A DNA stretch of 64,000 bases. Source: Streptomyces flaveus. Its GTDB lineage: Bacteria > Actinomycetota > Actinomycetes > Streptomycetales > Streptomycetaceae. The notes under the pieces were generated by a model. That model was not told the DNA's origin, made no database searches, and saw nothing but the letters and a program-made list of their open reading frames with translations. Positions within the stretch are counted from its first letter, which is position 1; each line of letters begins with the position of its first letter. The DNA lies in assembly GCF_014647675.1 (NCBI RefSeq), contig NZ_BMPQ01000016.1:1-64000 (forward strand). The letters are read 5' to 3'. The position numbers and the translations under genes were made by a program. Below, piece after piece: positions 42,221 through 50,503 of this stretch.

Positions 42221-42916
42221 TCAGACGACGTACTCAGTCGCCTTCAGAGCCTTGCGGCACAGCGCGTCCGCGCGACGGGTCGTCTCCGGGAGGCGGAAGC
42301 GCGGCGCGAGTCGCAGAGTGTGGGCGCAGGCGTTGTCCAGGCTCACCCGGTGGCCGACCGAGACGAAGACCGGCTTGACGTCCTGCTGGGTGCGCAGCGC
42401 ACGGCCGACCTCCTCCTCGCCCGCGAGCAGCGGGGACGAGGATCCGCGCGGGGCGTCCGGCTCCTCGTACGCGAAGGTGAACGGGTTCTTGGCGACGCCG
42501 ATCGTCGGCAGACCCGTGAGGACGCCGAGATGGGCGGCCAGTCCGAAGCGGCGGGGGTGGGCGAGACCGTAGCCGTCGCAGACGACGAGGCCCGGCTCGC
42601 AGGGCAGGGCGTCGAGGGCGGCCAGGACGGCCGGGAGCTCGCGGAAGGCGAGCAGCCCGGGGACGTAGGGGAAGGGCACCCGCCCCACGGCCGTGGACTC
42701 GGCCACGACGTCGAGAGTCGCCGCGTCCAGGACGACGGCCGCGGCCACGACGACGTCACGCTCGTCGTCGTACGCCACGTCCACCCCCGTAACCCGGCCG
42801 GTCCCCGGCGGCGGCCCCGGCTCGTCGAGTACGACGCGACCGCGCAACTCGTCCTGCACGGCGCGGGCTTGCGCTTCGGTGGCGGGCCAGCCCGCCGGGA
42901 TGCGTACGGTCGTCAT
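42221..42916 (-). CDS. nfi: endonuclease V (deoxyinosine 3' endonuclease)
   Basis: Endonuclease V cuts next to deaminated bases such as inosine. The 231-aa protein keeps the family motifs: RVTGVDVAYDD with metal-binding Asp46, the damage wedge PYVPGLLAFRELP from residue 83 with catalytic Glu93, CDGYGLAHPRRFGLA with Asp114, and KPVFVSVGHRVSLDNA near 194. Starts MTTVRIPAGWP at ATG 42916. No ordinary repair partner is adjacent. Confidence 0.93.
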   Translation of the reverse strand: MTTVRIPAGWPATEAQARAVQDELRGRVVLDEPGPPPGTGRVTGVDVAYDDERDVVVAAAVVLDAATLDVVAESTAVGRVPFPYVPGLLAFRELPAVLAALDALPCEPGLVVCDGYGLAHPRRFGLAAHLGVLTGLPTIGVAKNPFTFAYEEPDAPRGSSSPLLAGEEEVGRALRTQQDVKPVFVSVGHRVSLDNACAHTLRLAPRFRLPETTRRADALCRKALKATEYVV

Positions 42917-42978
42917 GGTGGGATCGAGCGTACGCGGCCAGGCGACAAGGACGGACGGCGTTCAGACGAGCACGGCGT

Positions 42979-43299
42979 TCAGCGGCCGAGGGCCCGGGAC
43001 AGCTCCTCCTTGTTCATCTTGGAACGGCCCTCGATGTTGCGGCTCTTCGCCTCCTCGTAGAGCTGGTCGTACGTGGCCCCTTCGCGGGACTCACGGCCGC
43101 CGCGACGGCCGGTCGAGGTGTCCTGGGCCGACGTACGGCTCGTGCTCGTGCTCTTCGACTCGCCGCGCTGAGCGCGTTCCTTGTCGGTGGTCCGGGCGGC
43201 GATCTCCTCTGCGCGCCGCTCGCTCGCGCCGCGTTCGCGCTCGCTTTCCCTGATGTGTTCCTGCTGGCGTTCCCGCTTGGAACTCGAGCCACGTGCCAT
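42979..43299 (-). CDS. charged Rho-N/SAP-like small protein (plasmid-stabilisation type)
   Basis: The 106-aa protein is highly charged. Residues 1-75 are rich in Arg, Glu, Ser and Lys (ERQQEHIRESERERGASERR) and look disordered or coiled-coil. The last 35 residues (ATYDQLYEEAKSRNIEGRSK then MNKEELSRALGR) form the Rho N-terminal/SAP-like helix-extended-helix that binds nucleic acid. ATG 43299 has AAGGAG 8 bp upstream. Similar Streptomyces proteins are loosely called plasmid stabilisation proteins; a role in nucleic-acid binding is likely but unproven. Confidence 0.75.
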   Translation of the reverse strand: MARGSSSKRERQQEHIRESERERGASERRAEEIAARTTDKERAQRGESKSTSTSRTSAQDTSTGRRGGRESREGATYDQLYEEAKSRNIEGRSKMNKEELSRALGR

Positions 43300-43375
43300 G
43301 GCCGGACTCCTTGCTGCTAGAAGACTGCTGGAAGCCGCCCCTGTCCAAGCCAAACACGGCCCGCGCCCGCTCGCA

Positions 43376-44473
43376 TCAGCGCTCGAGGCGGGCCACCCGG
43401 CCCTTCTCGCCGGACGCCCAGCAGCCCAGGTCAGGGGTGCAGTCGACGGTGTCGTACGAGCCCGTGTCGAGGGTGCGCCAGGTCCGGCCGCCGTCCGTGG
43501 TGAGGTCGGTTCCGGTGGGGCCGACGGCGAGGGCGGCCGAGCGGCTGTGCGGGAGCCAGGTGACGCCGGAGCGGTAGGCGGGCGGCGGGCGGTCGGCGGG
43601 CGTCCATGTGCGGCCGGCGTCGCCGCTGACGGCGGCGGCCCGCGGTGACGCCTGGTCCGCGCGGTAGTCGCCGCCGACCGCGATGCCGTGCGTACGGTCG
43701 CGGAAGGCGAGGGCGAAGACTCCGCGCGCCGGGTCGCCCGCGGGAATCGGGGTGTCAGCGGCCCTCCAGGTCAGTCCGCGGTCGGAGGAGTGCAGCACGC
43801 GCGCGCGTGCGGCCCCGCCCGTGGCCAGCCACACATCGCGCGGCCCCGAACTGACCAGACACTGCCCACTGGCCGCGAAGCCCGCCTCGCCCTCCTGCGC
43901 CGCGGGCATCCCGTTGCTGGGCAGCACCTTCCAGGAGCGTCCGCCGTCGCTGGTCGACAGGATCCGGAACTTGCCGTCCACGGGGTCACTCATCGCCAGT
44001 CCGTGGCGCCGGTCGAAGAAGGTGACACAGTCGTAGAAGGCCTTCGCGTCGATGTTGCGGAAGGACTCGGTCCAGGTCTCGCCGCCGTCGTCGGTGCGGA
44101 AGATCCGGGAGGCCTCGCCCTCGCCGATGGCCAGCACCACGGCACGTCGGCTGTCGAACGCCTCGATGTCGCGGAACTCCAACTCGGCGGCGCCGGGCGG
44201 CGATACGTTCCGCCAGCTCGCGCCGCCGTCGGAGGTGCGCAGCACGGTGCCCTGCGATCCGGCCAGCCAGGCGGTGTTCCGGCTGACGGCGGAGAGCCCG
44301 CGGAAGCGTACGTCGGTGCCGCTGTCCTTGAGTTCCCAGTGCGGAGCCTGCCGGTCCGGTTCTTCTGCCTGTGCGGGCGCCGTGAGTACGGCGGCGAGCG
44401 CGGCCCCGCACACCCCCGCTGCCAGCAGTCGCCTCATGAATATCTTCGGTCGCGTCTTCCCCAAGCCCCTCAT
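43376..44473 (-). CDS. secreted BNR/YCF48-like beta-propeller protein
   Basis: The 365-aa protein has a signal peptide (RRLLAAGVCGAALAAVLTAP near 14-33) and six Asp-box/BNR repeats: SDGGASW, DDGGETW, SDGGRSW, SDRGLTW, GDAGRTW and TDGGRTW. This is a beta-propeller of the sialidase/YCF48 superfold, without sialidase catalytic residues visible. ATG 44473 is chosen; an internal ATG at 44437 is possible. TAGCTT stands 8 bp before the start. It is divergent from ssgD. Function is unknown; carbohydrate binding or assembly is possible. Confidence 0.8.
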   Translation of the reverse strand: MRGLGKTRPKIFMRRLLAAGVCGAALAAVLTAPAQAEEPDRQAPHWELKDSGTDVRFRGLSAVSRNTAWLAGSQGTVLRTSDGGASWRNVSPPGAAELEFRDIEAFDSRRAVVLAIGEGEASRIFRTDDGGETWTESFRNIDAKAFYDCVTFFDRRHGLAMSDPVDGKFRILSTSDGGRSWKVLPSNGMPAAQEGEAGFAASGQCLVSSGPRDVWLATGGAARARVLHSSDRGLTWRAADTPIPAGDPARGVFALAFRDRTHGIAVGGDYRADQASPRAAAVSGDAGRTWTPADRPPPAYRSGVTWLPHSRSAALAVGPTGTDLTTDGGRTWRTLDTGSYDTVDCTPDLGCWASGEKGRVARLER

Positions 44474-44554
44474 GGCGGGCGAAGCTAGCCCACTACCCCG
44501 GTGGCGTCCAGATGCCCCAAATGACAACAGTGGCCACTTCGGTGATTGAAGGCG

Positions 44555-44568
44555 GTGACACAGGTCAC
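44555..44568 (+). promoter_or_regulatory. Crp-like binding site upstream of ssgD
   Basis: GTGACACAGGTCAC is an inverted repeat (GTGAC-N4-GTCAC) and fits the Streptomyces Crp pattern I recall as GTG-N6-GNCAC. It lies about 110 bp upstream of the ssgD start in the divergent spacer with the propeller gene. Chance matches to this short pattern are expected in 64 kb, so binding is inference. Confidence 0.4.
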
Positions 44569-44676
44569 TCGAACTTAATGCGTCTTCGTGAGCACGGAAT
44601 GGCTGATTCTGGCGTCTCTTCAAGTGACCGGCGTCATCCGTGCACCGTTCGTCAAGCCGTCACAAGGGAGCAGGCG

Positions 44677-45087
44677 TTGTCCACTGTCATCGAGCAGCCT
44701 GTCGAGGCCCGCCTCGTCGCCGCCGCGCCGCGGATGCCGAGCATTCCCGCGGCGCTCCACTACGACCCTCGTGAGCCGTTCGCCGTCCGTATGACCTTCC
44801 CGGCCCCGGCCACCCTCGAAGGCGTGGACGTGTGCTGGACCTTCGCCCGCGAGCTGCTCGTCTCGGGTCTGGAGGAGCCGGTGGGTGACGGCGACGTACG
44901 GGTCCGGCCGTACGGATACGACCGCCTCGTCCTGGAGTTCCACGCTCCCGAGGGCACCGCTGTGATCCACGTCCGCGCGGGCGAAGTGCGGCGCTTCCTT
45001 CAGAGCACGGCGGAGCTGGTGCCCGTCGGCCTGGAGCACCAGGACCTGGACCACGCCCTCGCCGAACTGCTGCGGGACGCCGGCTGA
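44677..45087 (+). CDS. ssgD: SsgA-like protein, probably SsgD
   Basis: SsgA-like proteins localise cell-wall remodelling enzymes during Streptomyces growth and sporulation; SsgD is linked to lateral-wall and spore-wall integrity. The 136-aa protein contains the SALP core: PAALHYDPREPFAVRMTFP, VDVCWTFARELLVSGL, GDVRVRPYGYDRLVLEFHAP and a C-terminal DHALAELLRDAG. TTG 44677 (STVIEQPVEARLVAA) is chosen, with GGGAG 6 bp upstream. A longer ATG reading from 44512 runs through the promoter. The paralogue name relies on memory of the S. coelicolor order. Confidence 0.85.
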   Translation: MSTVIEQPVEARLVAAAPRMPSIPAALHYDPREPFAVRMTFPAPATLEGVDVCWTFARELLVSGLEEPVGDGDVRVRPYGYDRLVLEFHAPEGTAVIHVRAGEVRRFLQSTAELVPVGLEHQDLDHALAELLRDAG

Positions 45088-45163
45088 TCCCTCGTCCCCC
45101 TCGTCCCCGCGTCCAGCAGCTCCCGCGCGACGCGGGGACGAGCGTGTGCACGGCTCGGCTCCG

Positions 45164-45200
45164 TTAATTCGTTGACATGAACCGAGCCCCCTCCTACGGT
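45164..45200 (+). promoter_or_regulatory. promoter with WblC/WhiB7-like AT-rich box
   Basis: TTGACA (45172-45177) and TACGGT (45195-45200) are separated by exactly 17 bp, a strong promoter. Two bases upstream of the -35 is TTAATT (45164-45169), an AT-rich block in otherwise GC-rich DNA. An AT-rich element just upstream of the -35 is the hallmark I know for promoters activated by WhiB7/WblC, which induce ribosome-protection genes. Confidence 0.6.
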
Positions 45201-45237
45201 GTACAACGGTTCTGTTGCCGTTGATTGGAGAAGGACG

Positions 45238-45249
45238 TTGCTCGTCTGA
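45238..45249 (+). promoter_or_regulatory. mini-ORF (TTG CTC GTC TGA) in the ABC-F leader
   Basis: A three-codon ORF follows a GGAGAAGGA ribosome site by 3 bp in the leader of the ABC-F gene. Very short leader ORFs let ribosome-stalling drugs switch on downstream resistance genes. The start is the weak codon TTG, so this is a candidate only. Confidence 0.35.
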
Positions 45250-45459
45250 GGTCCTGAGACACCGCGCCACACCTGTCTGCGTGTGTGCGCCGCGTGCGAC
45301 CTCGGCATACGAGCCGTCCTCCGGAGCGGGATCTTCCCCCGGACCTCCAGGACTCCTGCCCGTCTTTTCGGCCGTCGTCGCCGCCCCGGTGCCCTGCCCG
45401 GTGCCTGCCGGTGTCTCGATACGCGTTGCCCTGACCGCATCAAGCAACCGCGAGGCCCC

Positions 45460-47091
45460 ATGTCTACCTCCCCCACCGCCATCACCTGCACCTCCCTCCG
45501 CTTCGCCTGGCCGGACGGCAGCACCGTCTTCGACGATCTGCAGGTGGCCTTCGGACCCGGAAGAACCGGGCTCGTCGGCGTCAACGGATCAGGAAAATCA
45601 ACCCTGTTGAAGCTGATCGCCGGGCAGCTCACCCCGACCGACGGCACCGTCCGGGTGGCGGGCGAGGTCGGTTATCTGCCGCAGAACGTCACCCTCGACA
45701 CCGCGCTGCGCGTCGACGAGGCGCTCGACATCGCCGCCAAGCGCGCCGCGCTGCACGCCATCGAGGCGGGCGACGTCGCCGAGCACCACTTCGACGTCGT
45801 CGGCGACGACTGGGACGTAGAGGAACGCGCCCTCGCGACACTCGGCGAACTCGGCCTCGACCACATCGAGTTGGACCGCACGATCGGCGAGGTCTCGGGC
45901 GGCGAGTCCGTCCTGCTGCGCCTGGCCGCGCTGCTCCTGCGCCGACCCGACGTACTCCTGCTGGACGAGCCCACCAACAACCTCGACCTGTACGCGCGTC
46001 GGCGCCTGTATGCCGCGGTCGATGCCTGGTCCGGAGTGATGGTCGTGGTCAGCCACGACCGTGAACTCCTCGAACTGGTCGACCAGATCGCGGATCTTCA
46101 CTCCGGCGAAGTCACTTGGTACGGCGGCAACTTCTCCGCGTACGAGGAGGCGCTCGCCACCGAGCAGGAGGCGGCCGAGCGCATGGTGCGTGTCGCCGAG
46201 GCCGACATGAAGAAGCAGAAGCGCGAACTGGTCGACGCCCAGGTCAAGTTGGCGCGTCGCAAGAGGTACGCACAGAAGATGTACGACACCAAGCGCGAAC
46301 CCCGGGCCGTGATGAAACTGAAGAGCCGCTCGGCTCAGGTGTCCGCCGGCAAGCACCGCATCATGCACGAGGACAAGCTCGCCGAGGCCAAGGACCGCCT
46401 CGACGAGGCGGTCGACGCCGTACGGGACGAAGACGAGATCCGCGTAGAGCTCCCGTACACGGCCGTGCCGCCCGGCCGCACCGTACTCACGCTCCTGGAC
46501 CTGGAGTTGAGGTACGGCGCCCGCGTGGCCGGCGGCTTCGACCTCCGCGGCCCCGAGCGGATCGCGCTGATCGGACGCAACGGCGCGGGCAAGACGACGC
46601 TGCTGCGGACGATCGCCGGGGAGCTGGAACCGGTCTCCGGGGAGGTACAAACCCACGTACCCCTGCGCTTTCTTCCTCAGCGCCTCGACGTACTGGACGA
46701 CGACCTGACCGTCGCCGAGAACGTGGCGAGCTTCGCGCCGAGCGCCACCAACAACCGGATCCGGGCCCGCCTCGCCCGCTTCCTGTTCAAGGGCGCCCGC
46801 GCCGACCAGCGCGCCGCGACGCTCTCCGGCGGCGAACGCTTCCGGGCGACGCTGGCCGCCCTGATCCTGGCCGAGCCCGCACCCCAGCTCCTGATGCTCG
46901 ACGAGCCGACGAACAACCTCGACATGGCGAGCGTGCGGCAGCTGACCTCGGCCCTGGAGTCGTACGAGGGCGCGCTGATCGTGGCGAGCCACGACGTGCC
47001 GTTCCTGGAGTCGATCGGGATCACACGCTGGCTGCTGCTGGAAGGAGAACTCAAGGAAATCACGCCAGAAGCTGTCGGGTATCCCGGCTAG
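45460..47091 (+). CDS. ABC-F family ribosomal protection-type ATPase
   Basis: The 543-aa soluble protein has paired ABC domains: Walker A GVNGSGKST near 43 and GRNGAGKTT near 372, signatures VSGGESVLLR and LSGGERFRAT, and Walker B endings DEPTNNLDLYAR and DEPTNNLDMASV. The linker is Lys/Arg-rich (KKQKRELVDAQVKLARRKRY), as in ribosome-acting ABC-F proteins. A strong promoter and long leader precede it, and a UvrA-like gene follows 10 bp later. Together these point to an antibiotic-inducible resistance operon, with ribosome protection as the likely task. The ATG at 45460 follows GAGG. Confidence 0.92.
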   Translation: MSTSPTAITCTSLRFAWPDGSTVFDDLQVAFGPGRTGLVGVNGSGKSTLLKLIAGQLTPTDGTVRVAGEVGYLPQNVTLDTALRVDEALDIAAKRAALHAIEAGDVAEHHFDVVGDDWDVEERALATLGELGLDHIELDRTIGEVSGGESVLLRLAALLLRRPDVLLLDEPTNNLDLYARRRLYAAVDAWSGVMVVVSHDRELLELVDQIADLHSGEVTWYGGNFSAYEEALATEQEAAERMVRVAEADMKKQKRELVDAQVKLARRKRYAQKMYDTKREPRAVMKLKSRSAQVSAGKHRIMHEDKLAEAKDRLDEAVDAVRDEDEIRVELPYTAVPPGRTVLTLLDLELRYGARVAGGFDLRGPERIALIGRNGAGKTTLLRTIAGELEPVSGEVQTHVPLRFLPQRLDVLDDDLTVAENVASFAPSATNNRIRARLARFLFKGARADQRAATLSGGERFRATLAALILAEPAPQLLMLDEPTNNLDMASVRQLTSALESYEGALIVASHDVPFLESIGITRWLLLEGELKEITPEAVGYPG

Positions 47092-47101
47092 CTTCGCCGG
47101 T

Positions 47102-49399
47102 ATGAGCCAACTGACCACCGGTACTCATCATCAGTTCATCCAGGTCAAAGGAGCCCGGGAGAACAACCTCCGCGACGTCACCCTCCGTATCCCGAAAGGC
47201 CGGCTGACCGTCTTCACCGGCGTTTCGGGATCGGGGAAGTCGTCCGTCGTCTTCGACACGATCGCGGTCGAGTCGCAGCGCCAGCTGAACGAGACCTTCA
47301 CCTGGTTCATCCGCAACCGGCTGCCGAAGTACGAGCGGCCGCACGCCGAGGCCATCGACGATCTCTCACCGGCGATCGTCGTCGACCAGCGGCCGGTCGG
47401 CGGTCACTCCCGGTCCACCGTGGGCACGATGACGGACGTCTACTCGGTGATCCGCGTGCTGTTCTCGCGGTACGGCACACCGAGCGCGGGTCCGGCGACC
47501 GCGTACTCGTTCAACGATCCGTCGGGCATGTGCCCCGAGTGCGACGGTCTCGGGCGCACGGTCCGGCCCGACTGGGACCGCATCCTGGACCCGGACCGGT
47601 CGCTGGCGGACGGCGCGATCCGCTTCCCGCCGTTCGCCGCGGGGACCTGGCAGGGGCAGGCGTACACGAACACCACCGAGCTGGACCCGCACAAGCCGGT
47701 ACGCCGATTCACCGCCACCGAGCGGGAGTTCCTGCTGCGTGGGCGTCCCGGCAGCAAAGTCACCATCAGCGGTTCCGGCGGCACCTGGAGCACCGACTAC
47801 GAAGGACTCGCCGACCGTTTCGAGCGGCTGTACCTCAAGCGGGACCTGTCGGCGCTCAGCCAGAAGACCCGCGATCAGGTGCAGGGCTTCCTGACGGAGG
47901 ACACCTGCCCGGTGTGCCACGGGGCACGGCTGAACGCGGCGGCACTCGCCACCCGCGTCGGCGGACTGTCCATCGCCGACTGCACCCGGATGCAGGTCAG
48001 CGACCTGATCGCGGTACTGAAGAACATCGACGAATCCGACGACCCCGTCGCCGGGCCGATCGCGGGCGCGGCCGTGGCCTCGCTGGAGCGGATCGAGGCG
48101 ATCGGGCTCGGCTACCTCAGCCTCGACCGGGAGACCGCCACGCTCTCCGGCGGAGAGGGCCAGCGCCTGAAGACGGTGCGGCATCTCGGATCGAGCCTGA
48201 CCGGGATGACGTACATCTTCGACGAACCGAGCGTCGGGCTGCACCCGCGCGATGTGGGCCGCCTGGGCGACCTGCTGCTGCGGCTGCGCGACAAGGGGAA
48301 CACCGTGCTCGTCGTCGAGCACGATCCGGACGTCATCGCCCTCGCCGACCATGTCGTCGACCTGGGGCCCGGCGCGGGGGCCGACGGCGGGCGCGTGGTG
48401 TTCGAGGGAACGCCGGACGAGCTGGCCGCGGCCGACACCCTCACAGGCCGCTGCCTGCGTCGCCGCACCCAGCTCAAGGAGCGCCCCCGGCAGGCCACCG
48501 GCGGGCTGTGGGTGAAGGGCGCGGACCTGCACAACCTGCGGGACGTCACGGTGGAGTTCCCCACCGGTGTACTGACCGTGGTGACCGGTGTCGCGGGCTC
48601 CGGCAAGAGCACGCTCGTCTCCCAGGCGTTCACGGCCGCCCACCCGGACGCGGTCGTCGTCGACCAGTCGTCCATCGGCATCTCGGCGCGGTCCACCCCG
48701 GCGACGTACGTCGGCATCATGGACACCGTACGGAGGATCTTCGCACGCGAGACGGGAACCGAGCCAGGGCTGTTCAGCTTCAACTCCGAAGGTGCGTGCG
48801 GGACTTGTCAGGGGCGCGGGATCAGCTACACGGATCTCGCGTTCATGGACCCGGTGACCACGACCTGCCCCGACTGTGAAGGACGGCGCTTCAAGGAGGA
48901 GGTGCTGCGGCTGACCGTGGGCGGCAACTCCATCGTCGACGTACTGGAGATGACGGCTGACCAGGCGCTGGAGTTCTTCACGGACACGGGCGTACGCCGC
49001 CGTCTGCGCGCCCTGCGGGACGTGGGGCTCACGTATCTGACGCTGGGCCAGCCTCTGTCCACGCTCTCCGGTGGGGAGCGGCAGCGGATCAAACTGGCGA
49101 CCCGGTTGCATCAAACGGGAGCGGTGTACGTCCTCGACGAGCCGACGACCGGGCTGCACATGTCGGACGTCGACGGACTGCTCGCCCTCCTCGACCGGCT
49201 GGTCGACACCGGCAACACCGTCCTGGTGGTCGAACACAACCTGGACGTCGTGGCGCACGCCGACTGGGTCATCGACCTCGGGCCCGACGGCGGCAAGGAC
49301 GGCGGCCAGGTGATCTTCGAAGGACCGCCGCGCCGGCTGTTCGACGCGGAGGAGTCGTTCACGGCCGAACATCTGCGGCGGGTGGTCGGCATGGGCTGA
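47102..49399 (+). CDS. UvrA-like (DrrC-type) excinuclease subunit homologue
   Basis: The 765-aa protein is shorter than housekeeping UvrA (about 950) and lacks the usual UvrB-binding insertion. Both ABC halves are present: Walker A GVSGSGKSSVVFDT near 39 and GVAGSGKSTLV near 497, with signatures LSGGEGQRLK and LSGGERQRIK. Zinc-type Cys pairs include MCPECDGLG, CPVCHG and CGTCQGRG with CPDCEGRR. Such UvrA-like proteins give resistance to DNA-binding drugs (as DrrC for daunorubicin). Starts 10 bp after the ABC-F gene, so the two are probably co-induced. Confidence 0.9.
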   Translation: MSQLTTGTHHQFIQVKGARENNLRDVTLRIPKGRLTVFTGVSGSGKSSVVFDTIAVESQRQLNETFTWFIRNRLPKYERPHAEAIDDLSPAIVVDQRPVGGHSRSTVGTMTDVYSVIRVLFSRYGTPSAGPATAYSFNDPSGMCPECDGLGRTVRPDWDRILDPDRSLADGAIRFPPFAAGTWQGQAYTNTTELDPHKPVRRFTATEREFLLRGRPGSKVTISGSGGTWSTDYEGLADRFERLYLKRDLSALSQKTRDQVQGFLTEDTCPVCHGARLNAAALATRVGGLSIADCTRMQVSDLIAVLKNIDESDDPVAGPIAGAAVASLERIEAIGLGYLSLDRETATLSGGEGQRLKTVRHLGSSLTGMTYIFDEPSVGLHPRDVGRLGDLLLRLRDKGNTVLVVEHDPDVIALADHVVDLGPGAGADGGRVVFEGTPDELAAADTLTGRCLRRRTQLKERPRQATGGLWVKGADLHNLRDVTVEFPTGVLTVVTGVAGSGKSTLVSQAFTAAHPDAVVVDQSSIGISARSTPATYVGIMDTVRRIFARETGTEPGLFSFNSEGACGTCQGRGISYTDLAFMDPVTTTCPDCEGRRFKEEVLRLTVGGNSIVDVLEMTADQALEFFTDTGVRRRLRALRDVGLTYLTLGQPLSTLSGGERQRIKLATRLHQTGAVYVLDEPTTGLHMSDVDGLLALLDRLVDTGNTVLVVEHNLDVVAHADWVIDLGPDGGKDGGQVIFEGPPRRLFDAEESFTAEHLRRVVGMG

Positions 49400-49520
49400 G
49401 ACGCAGGAATACGCGGGCCCGGGCGCCCAAGCGCTGACCATGGGGGCTGTCGCCGGGCGGGGCACGGGCTGCATGATGTGCGGATACACCTCTGCGAACC
49501 CCTTCGATTCGGAGACCCGC

Positions 49521-50297
49521 GTGCCCAGCCAGAAGGCCCTCATCCGCCGACCCAGCCCCCGACTGGCCGAAGGACTGGTCACGCACATCGAGCGGGAACC
49601 GGTCGACGCCGAGCTCGCGATGCGGCAGTGGGAGGCGTACGTCGAGGCGCTGGACGCGCACGGCTGGGAGACCATCGAGGTGGAGCCCGAGGACGACTGT
49701 CCCGACTCGGTGTTCGTGGAGGACACGGTGGTCGTCTTCCGCAATGTGGCGCTCATCGCCCGCCCGGGCGCCGAGTCACGGCGTGAGGAGACCGCCGGGG
49801 TCGAGGAGGCCGTGGCCCGGCTCGGCTGCTCGGTGAACTGGGTGTGGGAGCCGGGCACACTCGAGGGCGGCGACGTCCTGAAGATCGGCGACACCGTGTA
49901 CGTGGGGCGCGGCGGGCGCACCAACGCGGCGGGCATCCAGCAGCTGCGGGCCACCTTCGAACCGCTCGGCGCCCGCGTGGTCGCCGTACCGGTGAGCAAG
50001 GTGCTGCATCTGAAGTCGGCGGTCACCGCGCTGCCGGACGGCACGGTTGTCGGGCACGGGCCGCTGGTGGACACGCCTTCGCTGTTCCCGCGCTTCCTGT
50101 CGGTGCCGGAGGAGTCCGGTTCGCATGTCGTGCTCCTGGGCGGCGGGAAGCTGCTGATGGCGGCGAGCGCGCCCAAGACCGCCGAGTTGTTCGCCGATCT
50201 CGGCCACGAACCGGTCCTCGTGGACATCAGCGAGTTCGAGAAGCTCGAGGGCTGTGTGACGTGCCTCTCGGTCCGGCTGCGGGAGCTCTATGCCTGA
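49521..50297 (+). CDS. ddaH: dimethylarginine dimethylaminohydrolase / dimethylargininase
   Basis: The 258-aa enzyme hydrolyses methylated arginines to citrulline and (di)methylamine. It keeps the guanidine-modifying fold residues: PDSVFVEDTVVV near 61, LEGGDVLKIGD near 114, His163 in KVLHLKSAVTAL and the catalytic Cys245 in LEGCVTCLSVRL. GTG 49521 (VPSQKALIRRPSP) is chosen, with GGAG 6 bp upstream, over the ATG reading that starts at 49440. It lies 120 bp after the UvrA-like gene and appears independent of it. Confidence 0.92.
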   Translation: MPSQKALIRRPSPRLAEGLVTHIEREPVDAELAMRQWEAYVEALDAHGWETIEVEPEDDCPDSVFVEDTVVVFRNVALIARPGAESRREETAGVEEAVARLGCSVNWVWEPGTLEGGDVLKIGDTVYVGRGGRTNAAGIQQLRATFEPLGARVVAVPVSKVLHLKSAVTALPDGTVVGHGPLVDTPSLFPRFLSVPEESGSHVVLLGGGKLLMAASAPKTAELFADLGHEPVLVDISEFEKLEGCVTCLSVRLRELYA

Positions 50298-50422
50298 CCG
50301 GCCGGCCGGGGCGCCCACCCCGCCGGGGACCTGCGAGTCCGTGTGAGGCAGGCTTGCAGTCGAAGATCCCGCTGTTCAGGGGCTATTCACCCATGTGACG
50401 GTCCCTTATAGCGCACTTAACC

Positions 50423-50464
50423 TACGGTGTCGTAACCTACGGTTTCGTAGCCTACGATGCCGTA
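50423..50464. promoter_or_regulatory. three tandem palindromic operators upstream of the desaturase gene
   Basis: TACG-N4-CGTA occurs three times with a 15-bp period: TACGGTGTCGTA (50423-50434), TACGGTTTCGTA (50438-50449) and TACGATGCCGTA (50453-50464). Each is preceded by CC. The arrays sit 40-80 bp before the desaturase ATG and overlap TACGGT, a possible -10. Phased palindromes suggest cooperative binding by a TetR-like dimer. Confidence 0.65.
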
Positions 50465-50503
50465 GGTTCGTGCCCTTTGCTCGTACGTCCCCCTGGAGCA
50501 CCC

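Larger units (their letters stand above)
45088..45459 (+). other. promoter and long leader of the ABC-F/UvrA-like operon
   Basis: These 372 bp hold no standard gene. They contain a consensus-like promoter at 45164-45200. The predicted transcript begins near 45207 and has a leader of about 250 nt. Near its start are an inverted repeat AACGG/CCGTT (45206-45222) and a mini-ORF with a strong ribosome site (45238-45249). Long leaders with mini-ORFs are typical of antibiotic-inducible ABC-F genes. Confidence 0.55.

Noticed and set aside
45215..45610. 131-aa plus-strand frame across the ABC-F leader
   Set aside because: Starts TTG without a good site and overlaps the ABC-F start in another frame; Ser/Pro-rich shadow.
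47366..50227. 953-aa minus-strand frame opposite the UvrA-like and ddaH genes
   Set aside because: Composition is typical of antisense frames and both sense genes have clear motifs.
50395..50428. Promoter for the desaturase built from TGTGAC and the first TACGGT
   Set aside because: The spacing is about 23 bp, too long for a normal promoter; which TACGGT is the -10 cannot be settled.
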